Assembly (NCBI GenBank): GCA_036365515.1
Contig: CM070875.1
Coordinates: 95,295,128 to 95,359,127, forward strand
Reading direction: 5' to 3'
Source of the DNA: Torymus aiolomorphi
Lineage: Eukaryota > Arthropoda > Insecta > Hymenoptera > Torymidae
DNA: 64,000 nt
The translations under genes and the position numbers were made by a program. Within the stretch, counting starts at the first letter, position 1. Each line of letters opens with the position of its first letter. Shown piece after piece: positions 12,067 to 23,073 of the stretch. The notes under the pieces are model-generated. The model did not search any database. It was not told the DNA's origin and worked only from the letters and a program-made list of their open reading frames with translations.

Positions 12067-12309
12067 TTTACTTGAATCTATAGCAAATAAAACTAAAATT
12101 ATTTCCTTTATTTATTTAATTCATTTAATTATATGTAGAGGATGTAAAGAAATAAATCAATACTGTACTATATAATTTTTTTTTACACCTTTCTTCGGGA
12201 TATTTATCTGCAATAGGCTATGTCCCCACACTATATAATTGTATCGATATAATTTTCGGCGCGGCTTTTTGTACGACAGATTGTATTCGTGGTATATCTA
12301 TATCTATAC
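12067..12309 (-). promoter_or_regulatory. LTV1 5' leader and presumed promoter region
   Basis: This is the DNA immediately upstream of the LTV1 start codon on the minus strand. It is AT-rich with no obvious TATA element that I would defend. I cannot place the transcription start. Confidence 0.35.
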
Positions 12310-12500
12310 AGATACGACGGAAACGCGTAATTGTTTGAGTACGAAAATTTTGATAGAGCAGGTAAGAAATTAGTTACCACACAATAAGGGATATTATTTC
12401 TTTAGTCATCTATCAAAGTTTGTCTAATTTTCAAAATTTTCTAGTGTACTCCTTTCGTCTATTGATATATTTTGTGGTTAGGAAATCTGCGTACAAACAG
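12310..12500 (+). repeat. Third copy of the 190-bp repeat seen at 10355-10770
   Basis: It shares gaaaattttgata, ccacacaa, gatattatttctttagtca and taggaaatctg with the pair inside the foldback element at 9788-10941, in the same orientation. It lies about 250 bp upstream of LTV1. Confidence 0.65.
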
Positions 12501-12667
12501 CATCAGCCTATAATTTTTATTAGCCATATATAATTTTATCGCAAGGGAATATCTATACTGGGAGCGCGTCTGGGGCTAGACTATGAGGCTGTCTCGAGCC
12601 GACACAGAGTTTGGCGACACACACACAACTGTCTCGGCAAGGGCCGATGTTTTGACTCCCGGCACAT

Positions 12668-12819
12668 AAGAGCGATTGAACGCGGACGGCCGCGAATGCA
12701 CACGGAGGAGCGCGTGCACTCGGTTCTCTCATTGTTTGGGAGCTACGACGACCAATGAGAGAAGCGAGCGCACGCGCTCCTCCGTGTACATTCGCGTCCG
12801 TTCGCGGCCAACCGCTCTT
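12668..12819. mobile_element. GC-rich hairpin MITE (~150 bp)
   Basis: The left half aagagcg...cgcggacggccgcgaatg and the right half cattcgcgtccgttcgcggc...cgctctt are inverted copies. They contain ggaggagcgcgtgc facing gcacgcgctcctcc, with a short central spacer. It abuts the TTA target site of the next element. Confidence 0.7.
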
Positions 12820-12820
12820 A

Positions 12821-13366
12821 GGGCCTTTGCACGCTAAAAAGCATAACGCGAAGGAATAAGGAATAAGAGGGCATAAGGTGGACATATGGTACTTATGCTC
12901 CGCTTATTCCTCTTATGCCCGTGTTGTGTACGCAACGAAACGTGCATAACCTCTTGATTTTTTTGGAGTAAAGTTTTCGAAATGAAATAGCTTACTGTAA
13001 TTATTAATTGACTCTAATTGATTACAATGTAAAAAGTTGACAAAATAATAAAACTTGAGGGGCTTTTGTATTTTATCATTTCAACGTGCAGAAGTGAGAC
13101 AAGTTTTCTTCTTAATCATTTAGTGATTATTTTTATAATAATTTATAGTGTAGACATTTTTGAACAATGGATGAAGAGGTAAATGTTTACTTGCAATTTA
13201 TTATTAAAAAACTTACTCCAAAACAAGCAATTTAGGGGTTATGCACGATCCGTTGCGTACACAACACGGGCATAAGAGGAATAAGCGGTGCATAAATACC
13301 TTATGTCCACCTTATGCCCTCTTATTCCTTATTCCTTTGCGTTATGCTTTTAGCGTGCAATGGCCC
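12821..13366. mobile_element. 546-bp MITE, left copy, TTA target duplication
   Basis: It begins gggcctttgcacgctaaaa and ends with the reverse complement (...ttagcgtgcaatggccc). TTA flanks both sides (12818-12820, 13367-13369). Each end carries about 120 bp of inverted repeat (aaggaataaggaataagagg, ataaggtggacata, gtgttgtgtacgcaacg). A 3-bp TTA duplication with a GGGCC terminus fits PIF/Harbinger-like MITEs; that assignment is inference. No protein is present. Confidence 0.85.
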
Positions 13367-13370
13367 TTAA

Positions 13371-13427
13371 GGGCGCTACAGGCAAAAAGAAAAAGCAAAA
13401 GCACAGGAACAGATATAAGAATAACAT

Positions 13428-13489
<62 letters not shown>

Positions 13490-13625
13490 AACAGGAACAG
13501 CTACAGGAACAGATCTAGGTGTTCCTTCTAGCTGTTCCTGTTCCTCATATATATAGATATACATATCCATGTTAATCTTAAATCTGTTCCTGTGCTTTTG
13601 CTTTTTCTTTTTGCCTGTAGCGCCC
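13371..13625. mobile_element. Hairpin element of the GGAACAG family between two inverted MITEs
   Basis: The ends gggcgctacaggcaaaaaga and tctttttgcctgtagcgccc are perfect inverted repeats. Inside are aggaacagat, taacatggatata and a central palindromic run of ggaacagg and cctgttcc words. A TA microsatellite lies in the left half. It shares its internal words with elements at 14179, 15440, 21144 and 26101-26960. Confidence 0.75.
13431..13487. repeat. (TA)n microsatellite
   Basis: Uninterrupted TA dinucleotides for about 57 bp inside the hairpin element. Confidence 0.95.
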
Positions 13626-13629
13626 TTTA

Positions 13630-14174
13630 GGGCCTTTGCACGCTAAAAGCATAACGCAAAGGAATAAGGAATAAGAGGGCATAAGGTGGACATAAGGTAC
13701 TTATGCTCCGCTTATTCCTCTTATGCCCGTGTTGTGTACGCAACGGATCGTGCATAACCCCTAAATTGCTTGTTTTGGAGTAAGTTTTTTTAATGATAAA
13801 TTGCAAGTAAACATTTACCTCTTCATCCATTGTCAAAAATGTCTACACTATAAATTATTATAAAAATAATCACTAAATAATTAAGAAGAAAACTTTTCTC
13901 ACTTCTGCACGTTGAAATGATAAAATACAAAAGCCCCTCAAGTTTTATTATTTTGTCAACTTTTTACATTGTAATCAATTAGAGTCAATTAATAATTACA
14001 GTAAGCTATTTCATTTCGAAAACTTTACTCCAAAAAAATCAAGAGGTTATGCACGTTTCGTTGCGTACACAACACGGGTATAAGAGGAATAAACGGAGCA
14101 TAAGTACCTTATGTCCACCTTATGCCCTCTTATTCCTTATTCCTTCGCGTTATGCTTTTAGCGTACAAAGGCCC
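13630..14174. mobile_element. 545-bp MITE, right copy, inverted relative to 12821-13366
   Basis: Near-identical reverse complement of the element at 12821-13366, with its own TTA on each side (13627-13629 and 14175-14177). The interior words atggatgaagaggtaaatg and ccaaaacaagcaattta are shared between the copies. Together with the hairpin between them, the two copies make a 1.35-kb palindrome. Confidence 0.85.
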
Positions 14175-14178
14175 TTAA

Positions 14179-14340
14179 AAAGGAACTGATAAAAGAACAA
14201 GAATTAAATGGGTTTCTATATCTATATACATATACATCTTGTTCCTTCCGTATCTCACTGTTCTTCATATATATAAATATAGAGAATTACCCATGTAATT
14301 CTTGTTCTTTTTATCTGTCCCTTTTTAAGTGTCCGAGCCA
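14179..14340. mobile_element. GGAACAG-family inverted-repeat element
   Basis: The left part aaaaaggaactgataaaaga and the right part tctttttatctgtccctttt are inverted repeats. The left part continues with caagaatta and atgggttt and the right part with cccatgtaattcttg. The interior contains tctatata words and two cttgttcctt/ctgttcttc motifs. A close relative lies at 15500-15700. Confidence 0.65.
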
Positions 14341-14476
14341 ATAGTCTATACGAGTGCATTCTAACGATGTGCAAGCCTAGACAAATGGAATAGAACGGAC
14401 CACGGAACAAACCAATTCCGAAATCAATGGCATGGAAGGCATGGAAGGCATGGCATGGTGTTATATGGACAGTCCT

Positions 14477-14757
14477 TCAGACTGTGTCTGCAATAGAGTG
14501 ACAAGCGTGATATCACACTGACACGGACGTTCATGACAGCCTATGATATCACGCGAACCGTAGGGTGGGGATAACTGCCAGCTGCTAAAAAAAATCTCTC
14601 TCCGTGAACACCTGTCGTCGTCGACCTGTTGTATTTCGTATTTTTTTTCGCAGTTGGCAGTTACCCTCACCCTACGGTTCGCTTGATATCACAGGCTGTC
14701 ACGGACGTCCGTGTCAGTGTGATATCACCCATGTCACTCTATTGTAGACACAGCCTC
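14477..14757. mobile_element. 281-bp MITE with ~100-bp inverted repeats
   Basis: The left arm (actgtgtctgcaatagagtg, gtgatatcacactgacacgg, aaccgtagggtg) and the right arm are reverse complements over about 100 bp with a few mismatches. The centre has no gene. It abuts the foldback element that starts at about 14760. Confidence 0.8.
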
Positions 14758-14759
14758 AT

Positions 14760-15316
14760 GGGGCGCGTCGAGATGCGCGTCCAAACTGTGCATTCCAAGC
14801 TGTTTAACATCGTTCCAATTTTCTAACGACATGAGCTACATTTTGAAGACGCGAACTGTAGTCTACGTACTACTACTATGTTCGTGATTCATGTTGAGTT
14901 TGAAAACACTCAGGGCGCGGGTTAAACACAATTACGTCAGAGGGGTGTGATGCCTCGAGTGACAACCAATCCCAGGTTGGCTCGGAGTATCTAGTCCGCT
15001 TGAGTAAATTGGATTGGTTGTCACTCGAAGCATCACACCTCTTTAACGGTATTGTGGCTGCGCCCTCACGAAATGAAATATAGTATTTTCAAACTCAACA
15101 TGAATCACGAACATAGTAGTAGTACGTAGACTACAGTTCGCGAAGTGAAATATAGTGTTTTAAAACTCAACATGAATCACGAACATAGTAGTAGTAGTAC
15201 GTAGACTACAATGCGCGTCTTTAAAATGTAGCTCATGATGTTAGAAAATTGGAACGATGTGAAACAGCTTGGAACGCACAGTTTTGACGCACATCTCGAC
15301 GCGCAACTCGACGCTC
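14760..15316. mobile_element. Foldback element with duplicated right-arm segment
   Basis: The left end ggggcgcgtcgagatgcgcg mirrors the right end, which closes with cgcgcaactcgacgctcccc. The arms contain actgtgcattccaagctg, gagctacatttt, gtagtctacgtactac and catgttgagttt. The right arm carries the segment from tcaacatgaatcacgaac to gtagactaca twice (about 15097-15138 and 15166-15211), so one side has undergone a tandem duplication. The centre is a hairpin of gtgatgcctcgagtgacaac and its mirror. Confidence 0.75.
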
Positions 15317-15439
15317 CCCAAGACACGTCCGAAGTGTAGATACCCCTTCATATCATTTTAGCACATGAATGAACGTGAACTGAGAATCGCAAACTGCGAT
15401 CTGAACTTGGCCTTTCTTGTTCTTCTCTTGATTTTTTTT

Positions 15440-15762
15440 TTCTTTAGGGCTCTTATACAGAAAAGGAACAGGACACAGATATAGGATTTGACATGGGTTG
15501 GGGCTCGGACACTTAAAAAGGAACAGATAAAAATAACAAGAATTACGTGGGTTTCTATATCTATATATACATCTTGTTCCTTCTGTAACTCGCTGTTCCT
15601 TGTGTGTGTGTGCGTGCGTGCGTGTGTGTGTGTGTGTGTTTGTGTGTGTAGATCCATGTAATTCTTGTTCTTTTTATCTGTTCCTTTTTAAGTGTCCAAG
15701 CCCTTACTATATCTCTTCATACAGGGATCAGATATAGGGAACAAGATTATCTGGTATATATA
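15440..15762. mobile_element. GGAACAG-family elements, split by the Copia insertion
   Basis: Contains gggctcttatacagaaaagg, aacaggacacagatatagga, catgggttggggctcg, then an inverted-repeat unit (cacttaaaaaggaacagata ... tatctgttcctttttaagtg) related to 14179-14340. A (TG)n microsatellite lies at about 15600-15650. The right part (gatatagggaacaagattat) appears to resume after the Copia element at 20921, so Copia landed inside this family. Confidence 0.6.
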
Positions 15763-16057
15763 TGTTAAATATTGTACATTCTATATTGCGTAATATAAGA
15801 GGAAAGGTCGCGTATGAATTGTATACGCGCACTCACACAAGTAAGTGTACGTGTGCTCCCCTCCAGTGCGCATCACGTGATCGGTGCGCGAGCAGCAGTG
15901 GCTGACTCGCGCAAAACTCTCTCTCGACCGTTGGACTCCAAGCGACAAGCACCTCGCGCCGCGAGCATGAGGCTCGCTACATCATACTTGTATATACTTA
16001 TTCATCTTAAATAAACTATTCTTTTTCCTTTACAACCACGACTCAATTTATTCATCA
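15763..16057 (+). repeat. Copia 5' LTR
   Basis: Begins tgttaaat and ends tca directly before the primer binding site; 295 bp. Contains the aataaa signal near its end. Confidence 0.92.
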
Positions 16058-16068
16058 TGGTAGCAGAG
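16058..16068 (+). promoter_or_regulatory. Copia primer binding site, initiator tRNA-Met
   Basis: tggtagcagag directly abuts the LTR end. It is complementary to the 3' end of metazoan initiator tRNA-Met (CTCTGCTACCA, from general knowledge). Confidence 0.8.
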
Positions 16069-16286
16069 GTCCGTGGTTGGTAAGTGTTAAAAAAGACTCT
16101 GACCCAATACAAGCCTCGGCGAGTATTGGGGGCAGCTTATAAACTCACATTAAGACGGCGGACACCAAGGAAGAGAAAAACTCCGAGCACGAAGGAACGC
16201 TCGAGTCGAAGGAACAAGCCACAACATCGAAGGTCAAGCAAGAAGGAAATTCCGAACACGAAGGAACGTTCGAGAATAACGAAGAA

Positions 16287-17560
16287 ATGGCGGAAAGAAA
16301 AGATATAACGATACCAGTATTCGATGGCGGAAATTATAGTATGTGGAAAAAGAGAATCGAAATGTTTTTGAAATTTAAAAAATGTGATGTAGTGATAAAG
16401 AGGGCAAAAATAGCAAATGATAAGGAAGATTGGGACGAACAAGATCTAAAAGCAATAAATTATATATACAGTTCTATATCAGATAAACAATTGGAGTATG
16501 TGTGTCAAGAAAGCTCAGCACACGCAATAATAAGGAAGTTTGATCAGATGTATTTGAAGGAGTCAACGGCATTACAAATTGTTTGCAGAAACAAATTAGA
16601 TAGAATAAGACTTGAAAAGTATAGTGATACAGAATCATTCTTCAACGAGTTTGAAAAGCTAGTTAATGATTTGAAAAGCGCAGGTGCAAAAGTTGGTGGA
16701 AAAGAGAAATTGAATTACATGCTAAATACATTACCGGAGTCATTGAGTTATATAGGTGATTTAAGGCCATGTGAACCTCAAAATCAACCCAACTTCATTA
16801 TTTAATTAATAAACATTCGAACGTTTATTTGGAAAAACAATTCTGTCAGGCGCTCCGTGTATGTAAATACTATGCTCAGATTTTTTTTTTGTGCGATTCT
16901 ATCAGCATTTCCATGAGATACCCTCGTTTTAAAACTGGCAAAATTCGAAGTATTACAGATCCCTACTTATCGGCATTGCGACTTTTATTTAATTAAATAA
17001 ATTCTGAGTAGATTTTTGGAAAAACAGCTCTGTCAGGCGCTCCGTATATATAAATACTATACTCAATTTTTTTTTTTAGTAATTCTATTATTGTTTGCAA
17101 AAGATATACATGTTCTAAAATTTGTCGGTAAGTACACATTATCTTAATAGATACTCTAAAGGAAGAAGAGCAAACAGCAGATTAAGTCAGAAATAAGATA
17201 AGATTGGCGGAAATGAAAAACAAAAAGGACAGAGAAGAAAGAAATTCAAACGCATTTGCCGCAAATAAAGAAGGATGTTACAAATGCGGTAAGCCCGGAC
17301 ATTTTGCAAGAGAATGCAGGAATGAAAGACAAGCGGGACGCAGCGGCGAATCATGGCAAGGGTCAACACGAGGCAGAGGACGCGGAAGAAGCGGCCAAGG
17401 GAGCTACGGCAGAGGACGCAGAGGCGGCAGAGGTCAGCGCAGCCAACAAGCCAGCACGAGCCGACAAAGCAGCGAAGGAGCCAACGCATGGGTAGCTACG
17501 ACGGCACACGCGGCGCAGCGAGACGAAACAAACAGGTTATGTAATGATAATTATATAGTA
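16287..17560 (+). pseudogene. Copia gag, interrupted
   Basis: Gag forms the virus-like particle that packages the element's RNA. Translation starts at the ATG at 16287. The N-terminal part matches Copia Gag in layout (DGGNYSMWKKR, then SYIGDL). After SYIGDL the frame is split by a 383-bp insertion (16764-17146) and resumes with IDTLKEEEQTAD, followed by an in-frame TAA. Further on, a CCHC zinc knuckle CYKCGKPGHFARECR is intact (about 17275-17320), followed by an arginine- and glycine-rich tail. The homologous Gag in the second Copia element (37804-38215) lacks the insertion. Confidence 0.88.
16764..17146. mobile_element. 383-bp insertion inside Copia gag, TTA duplication
   Basis: Identified because the Gag reading frame resumes exactly on its far side. 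The trinucleotide tta precedes (16761-16763) and ends it (17144-17146), a possible 3-bp duplication. Internally it has a ~75-bp segment twice, about 187 bp apart (16829-16903 and 17016-17088), sharing ctgtcaggcgctccgt and taaatacta followed by a T-run. The ends share only weak inverted similarity (atgtgaac versus atgtgtac). Confidence 0.7.
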
Positions 17561-18993
17561 GAGTGGCTTCTCGACAGTGGGTGTTCAGACCACATTATTA
17601 ATAATGAAGCATTTTTTGAAAAATGTATTAGTTTAAAAGAACCGATAAATATTTATCTCGGCGATAATAGAGTCATAAAAGCAACAAAGATAGGAACTGT
17701 ATCTCTTTATTTTATCACCTTCGGGAAGCAAAATAAAGTAATATTAATAATGTTTATTTTGCTAAGGAAATGAATGCTAATTTAATAAGTGTTGGAAAAT
17801 TAACGAATAATAAGAATACGGTAATTTTGAAAGGAAATGTTGCAAAAGTTATAGATAGTGATAATAAATTAACTGCAATAGCATTTAAATTTAATGATAC
17901 ATATAAGATGAAAAGTAAATTGGCAAGGAATATAAATTTCGTAAATAGTGCCGAGCGGAATAATAATACGAGTCAGAAGGAAAGGTGGCATAGAATGCTA
18001 GGGCACGTAAACTTTGGTTATTTGAATACGATATGTAAACAACAGTTGCTTAACGGTATTCCGAGTGAACTTGAAACCGAATTTATGAAATGTAAAATTT
18101 GTATTGAGAACAAAATGCATAACTTACCATTCGAAAATAATAGAAATAAAGCAAAGGAGATTTTAGAAATAGTTCATACGGATGTTTGCGGTCCATTTAA
18201 AACTACAGGATTTAATGGGGAAAAATATTTTGTTTCTTTTATCGACGATTATAGCAAAATAGCTAGAATTTACTGCATAAAATCTAAAGATGAAGTTCTT
18301 GATTGTTTTATTAATTTCGTTAATGAAAGTGAAAATTTAACGGGAAAGCGAATTAAATTCTTGAGATGTGATAACGGTAAAGAATATTTAAACAATCAGT
18401 TTTATAAATACGTTAAAGGAAAAGGTATTGTCTTAAACAATTGTCCAGAATATGTTCATGAATTAAACGGAACAGCTGAACGGTTTAATAGATCAATAAT
18501 GGATATGGCGCGTTGTTTATTAGCCGAAGCGAAAGTACATAAATGTTATTGGCCAGAAATAGTTTGCGCGGCTGCATATCTAAAAAATAGAACGTTGACA
18601 AATACAATTGAAAAGAAAACACCTTATGAAATATTCCTTAATAAAAGACCAAATGTTAAAAATTTGAGATTATATGGAAGTAAAGTTTTTGTAAGAAATC
18701 CGGAACAAAAAAGATCTTCGAAATGGGATAAAAAATCCAATATGGGAATTTTACTTGGATATAGTGAAGTAGGATATAGAGTTCTTTTAGATAGAAAAAT
18801 AGTAGTCGCGAGACATGTAGATATAGTCGAAGACGATGTAAAATGTATCGGTCTAGATCTCGACGAAAACGAGACGGATTATACTCTTCCTTCTACTCCT
18901 ACCTTCGGGGAAACAAGAAGTAATAATGATAATGACGATAATCCGAATGATAATGTCTTTGAAAGCGCAGATGAGTCTGAAAAACCCAAATGA
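17561..18993 (+). pseudogene. Copia protease and integrase
   Basis: The protease begins at WLLDSGCSDH, an aspartic protease DSG motif. The frame shifts near 17765. From 17770 a 407-codon frame encodes the GAG-pre-integrase zinc-binding segment (HRMLGHVN, then CKICIENKMHN) and the integrase core. All three catalytic acids are present: Asp in VHTDVCGP, Asp in CDNGKEYL and Glu in TAERFNRS. The C-terminal part (LYGSKVFVRN, GILLGYSE) is also typical. The integrase is the best-preserved part of this element. The frame stops at 18993, just before the reverse transcriptase. Confidence 0.92.
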
Positions 18994-20601
18994 TAAAATA
19001 AAAGATGGACACAATAAAGATCAGGGGTTGAGAATTCCACGTAGATCCGAACGTGAAAGAAAAAGTACTGTAAGATATCCGGAATCAGAAACGTATAATA
19101 TCTTTGTAAATTATAGTAGAGTAGATACTCCTTGTACATTTGAGGAGGCGATGAATAGCAAAGATAGTAAAAATTGGCAAGAAGCCATGGATAAAGAAAT
19201 TGACTGTATTAATAAAAATAAAACTTGGTCGTTAGTTGATAAAAAAGAAAAGAAAAAAGTACTAGATGTGAAATGGGTTTACACTAAGAAATCAGATAAT
19301 AGAATAAGGCTAGACTAGTTGTAAGAGGCTTTCAGCAAACTGATGACATATACGCTCCAGTAGCTAAGAGTCAAACATTAAAAATACTTCTTTCATACTG
19401 TTGTCAACATAGTTTAATAATAGAACAAATGGATGTTGAAACTGCATTTCTAAATGGCAAAGTGACTACAGAGGTATATGTTAATCAACCTAAAGGTTAT
19501 GAAGATGGTACAAAAAGAGTGTTAAAATTATATAAAGCTTTGTATGGATTGAGACAAAGTCCTAGAGACTGGTTTGGATGAATACTTAACAAAAATAGAC
19601 TTCATAAAAAGTAATGTAGATTTATGTTTGTATATTTACGGAGAAGGAGAAAATGTTATATATCTTCTAATATACGTAGATTACTTATTAATATGTGGAA
19701 GAAATCAAAAGAATATTCACAAAATTAAGAAATTGTTATCCGATAAATTTAAAATGAAAGACTTAGGTTTTTACCTATAAATAAAGGAATATTTAGGAAT
19801 TAATGTTGATTATAATTATAAAGATTGTAAAATGACACTTAGTCAAGAAAATTATATTGATTCATTAGCCGATAAATATCAAATAAAAGATAGTAGATTA
19901 TATAGTACTCCTATAGAAACTAGTTTGAAAATTGAAAAATCCGATAAATGTGAACCAAATTTAAAGTATAGAAATTTAATTGGGCCATTATTGTACATAA
20001 GTTCTGGTACGCGACCAGATATTAGCTATAGTGTAAATTACTTAAGTAGGTTTCAAAATTGTTATACTGAAACACATTGGAAATATGCATTGCGAATATT
20101 AAAATATTTAATGCGACAAAGAATTAAGTTTAAAATTTAAACGAAATGAAAATTGTGATTTAATTGACTGCTATGTAGACGCAGATTGGGCAGGTGATAG
20201 TACTGATAGGAAATCTACATCAGGCTATATAATTAGAGTTTTTGGAAATGTAGTCGACTGGAAATCACGAAAACAAAAATGTGTTGCAAAAGCATCAACG
20301 TTTGCTGAATATGTAAATTAAATTTATAAAAGAGTTAGTAAATATTTTCGATGTAAAAGTAAATAAACCAATTAAAGTTTACTAGGATAATACAGGTGCG
20401 ATTAACATAGCAAATTGTGGAAATTTTACAAAGAATTCAAAACATATTGAAATACACTGTCACTTTGTTCATGAAAGCGTAAAAGAAAAGGAAATTGAAG
20501 TGATTAAAATCGATACCAATGAAAATATTGCAGATATTTTAACGAAAGCGCTATGTAAAGAAAAGTTTGTAAAATTCAGAATGTTGTTAAATGTAAAATA
20601 A
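18994..20601 (+). pseudogene. Copia reverse transcriptase and RNase H, several breaks
   Basis: Pieces in successive frames carry Copia RT motifs: TFEEAMNSKDSKNWQEAM, TWSLVDK and VKWVYTKK to 19318, then MDVETAFLNG and LYGLRQSPRDWF, then a piece from 19574 with IYVDYLLICG. The catalytic box is YVDY where the family has YVDD, so the second catalytic aspartate is lost. The 19832-20140 piece holds DSLADKYQIKD and SGTRPDISYSVNYLSRF. RNase H follows with YVDADWAGD and DRKSTSGY, then a stop near 20321 and another near 20384, and the C-terminal HIEIHCHFV. The tail ends in the polypurine tract taaggaggcg before the 3' LTR. Confidence 0.9.
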
Positions 20602-20627
20602 GTACGCAATATAAATGTAAGGAGGCG

Positions 20628-20920
20628 TGTTAAATATTGTACATTCTATATTGCGTAATATAAGAGGAAAGGTCGCGTATGAATTGTATACGCGCACTCA
20701 CACAAGTAAGTGTACGTGTGCTCCCCTCCAGTGCGCATCACGTGATCGGTGCGCGAGCAGCAGCGGCTGACTCGCGCAAAACTCTCTCGACCGTTGGACT
20801 CCAAGCGACAAGCACCTCGCGCCGCGAGCATGAGGCTCGCTACATCATACTTGTATATACTTATTCATCTTAAATAAACTATTCTTTTTTCTTTACAACC
20901 ACGACTCAATTTATTCAACA
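20628..20920 (+). repeat. Copia 3' LTR
   Basis: 293 bp, nearly identical to 15763-16057. Preceded by a purine-rich tract (aaggagg) and followed by the target duplication atata. Confidence 0.92.
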
Positions 20921-20925
20921 ATATA

Positions 20926-21438
20926 GATATAATAACCCAAACATAAATTGAGCAATCGAGATTCGTTCGGTTTTTGAGCGTTTTGCGAGGTATCTCGAAA
21001 TCTCGAATCGATTTCGAAACTCGAAAGAAATCGAGAACCAACGAAGAGAGGGCGCTAATTAACGCTAGTAACCGATGTTAAATCCTATATCTGTGTGCTG
21101 TTTCTATTTGTGTGTAAGAGCCCTTATTATTATTCTAAGGTCATGGCCAGTAAGGCCCGTTACACGCCGAAAAAATACAAGGAACAGATACAGAAATAAC
21201 ATGGGTTAGGGCTATGACATAGAAAAGGAACAGCACACAAATATAGGATTTAACATGGGTTACGATGGGCCTTCGCACGTTAAAAGAATAGCGATATGGA
21301 AATAAGGAATATCACTGAAAATATGTCTACATGTATGAGGAATAACAAACTTATTCCTCTTATTCTTCATATATATAGATATTTTTCAATAGTATATATA
21401 CAAAGAACAGGTATAGGGAACAAGATTTTCTCGTATAT
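20926..21438. other. GGAACAG-family fragments between Copia and the DNA transposon
   Basis: Holds the continuation of the repeat that Copia entered, an AT-rich hairpin-like stretch of tcgaaatctcgaatcgattt words at 20990-21030, and then several family words: caaggaacagatacagaaat, aacatgggttagggctatga, gaaaaggaacagcacac and gggccttcgcacgttaaaag. No gene seen. Confidence 0.5.
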
Positions 21439-23073
21439 GGGAGCGTACGCCAGAAACGAGCCAGCGGGCGCGCACGGCGCCGTTTTCGCGCACAATGCAG
21501 TCTGTTCAACTCGCTCATATTCATTCGTCGAGTCTTTCAGAAAAAAACAAAGTACACATGTCGATAGACTTTTTCCTCCTCTTTCTAATGGTACTATTGT
21601 TTTTTCTTCAAAATGCATTCTTCTGATTGAAAATTCAAGTTGAATGTTCAGAGCCATTTTTCTCAAAGTATACCATTTTTTTTTCAAAATGCATTACACG
21701 ATTCGAAAGTACAAGTCTTAAGCTGCAAAAGCCTAAAGTTTCAAGTTGTTGAAATGAAGGGTTCAAAAGTAATGAAATTGGAAAGACAGCGGCGGGCGGA
21801 CGGGCGCGCTCCACGCGCTGTGATGCAACGCGCTGTTAATATGTTACACGCGGATGTGTGTAATTTTCATTCGTTTTTTCATCACTAGAGGGATTTAAAA
21901 GATCTGCTCTCCATACCCAAAGAAGTGACTTCAAAGTCTTATAAGCCCACTGAAAAATGTATTCTTCCTCTCTATATTTCTAGAAATAATTAATAAAATT
22001 ATTATTACAATTATTTTTTGATACTCCTATTTATCATGAATTTTCATCGTTGTTTTAATCCTTACAATGAAACAAAACATTCACATAATTTGAGATTAGT
22101 GTCAGTAGAAATGAAGAGACGTTTTCCGTTTTTGAAAGATAGAGATAAAATATGTGATTTTTGCAGGATACAATTTATTGCCAAGAGTAAAGACGAAAAT
22201 GAAGTTTCGATACATGATTGTTATAAAATAATTTCTAATTTGAAAAAATTGTTTAATGATGAAAATGTAACAAAAAAGAAAAATTGATCCTCATGCAATT
22301 ACTTCCAAAGAATTGGAGTTCTCGTAAAATTGCTGAATTTTCAAATTCTTCTCGTCGGCTGGCTACTAAATCTAAATTACTAGATAATGATGACTCTTTT
22401 AGTTGACAAAAGTGAAAAAAAAAATTATCAAGCGATACTGTAGATCAAGTAAGACTGTTTTATGAAAGTGATGATAACAGTAGAATTATGCCAGGCTACA
22501 AAGATAGTAAGTGCATAAAAAAATGAAAATGGATCAAAACACTACATGCAGAAAAGACTTGTTTTGTATAATCTAAGAGAACTATACATAAAATATAAAG
22601 AAATGTATCCCAATTCGAAAATTGGTTTCACTGAATTTGCGGAATATCGTCCTCAACATTGCGTTTTAGCCGGTGCTAGTGGCACTCATTCGGTTTGTGT
22701 ATACGTCTACCACCAAAATGTCAAACTTTTGTTAGCTGGCTTAAGAAACTCAGTAGGCGTTTTTGATAAAATGAATACTTACACGGATTGCATAGCTCAA
22801 ATAGTATGTAAAAATTCAACAACAAAGTGTTATCATTAAAAATATTACTTATGTCGACTGCAACATACTATCAACTAATGAGAATTTTTCCATCGGTCTT
22901 ACAGTCTTATAAATTAAATTAAAATAATTAATATTTATGGCAGTCAGATTGCCCTTGTTTATAATCACCCGCGCAGAATCTAAAATAAAAACTTAATTAA
23001 ACCTTGGAAAAAAAACTTTATTAGCAAAGGACTATCTGACTGCCCTCACCACCAAATTGCCCAATTGCCCAAC

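Larger units (their letters stand above)
15763..20920 (+). mobile_element. Copia-type LTR retrotransposon, complete structure, broken genes
   Basis: Full Ty1/Copia layout: 5' LTR, tRNA primer site, gag, protease, integrase, reverse transcriptase, RNase H and 3' LTR, in that order. The 5-bp target duplication ATATA is intact on both sides (15758-15762, 20921-20925). The two LTRs differ by about three substitutions and one 2-bp indel in ~294 bp, implying a recent insertion. The genes nevertheless contain stops and frameshifts, and gag carries a 383-bp insertion. The element sits inside a GGAACAG-family repeat. Confidence 0.95.

Noticed and set aside
13241..13570. Frames of repeated YIYI residues on both strands
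   Set aside because: Translation of the TA microsatellite.
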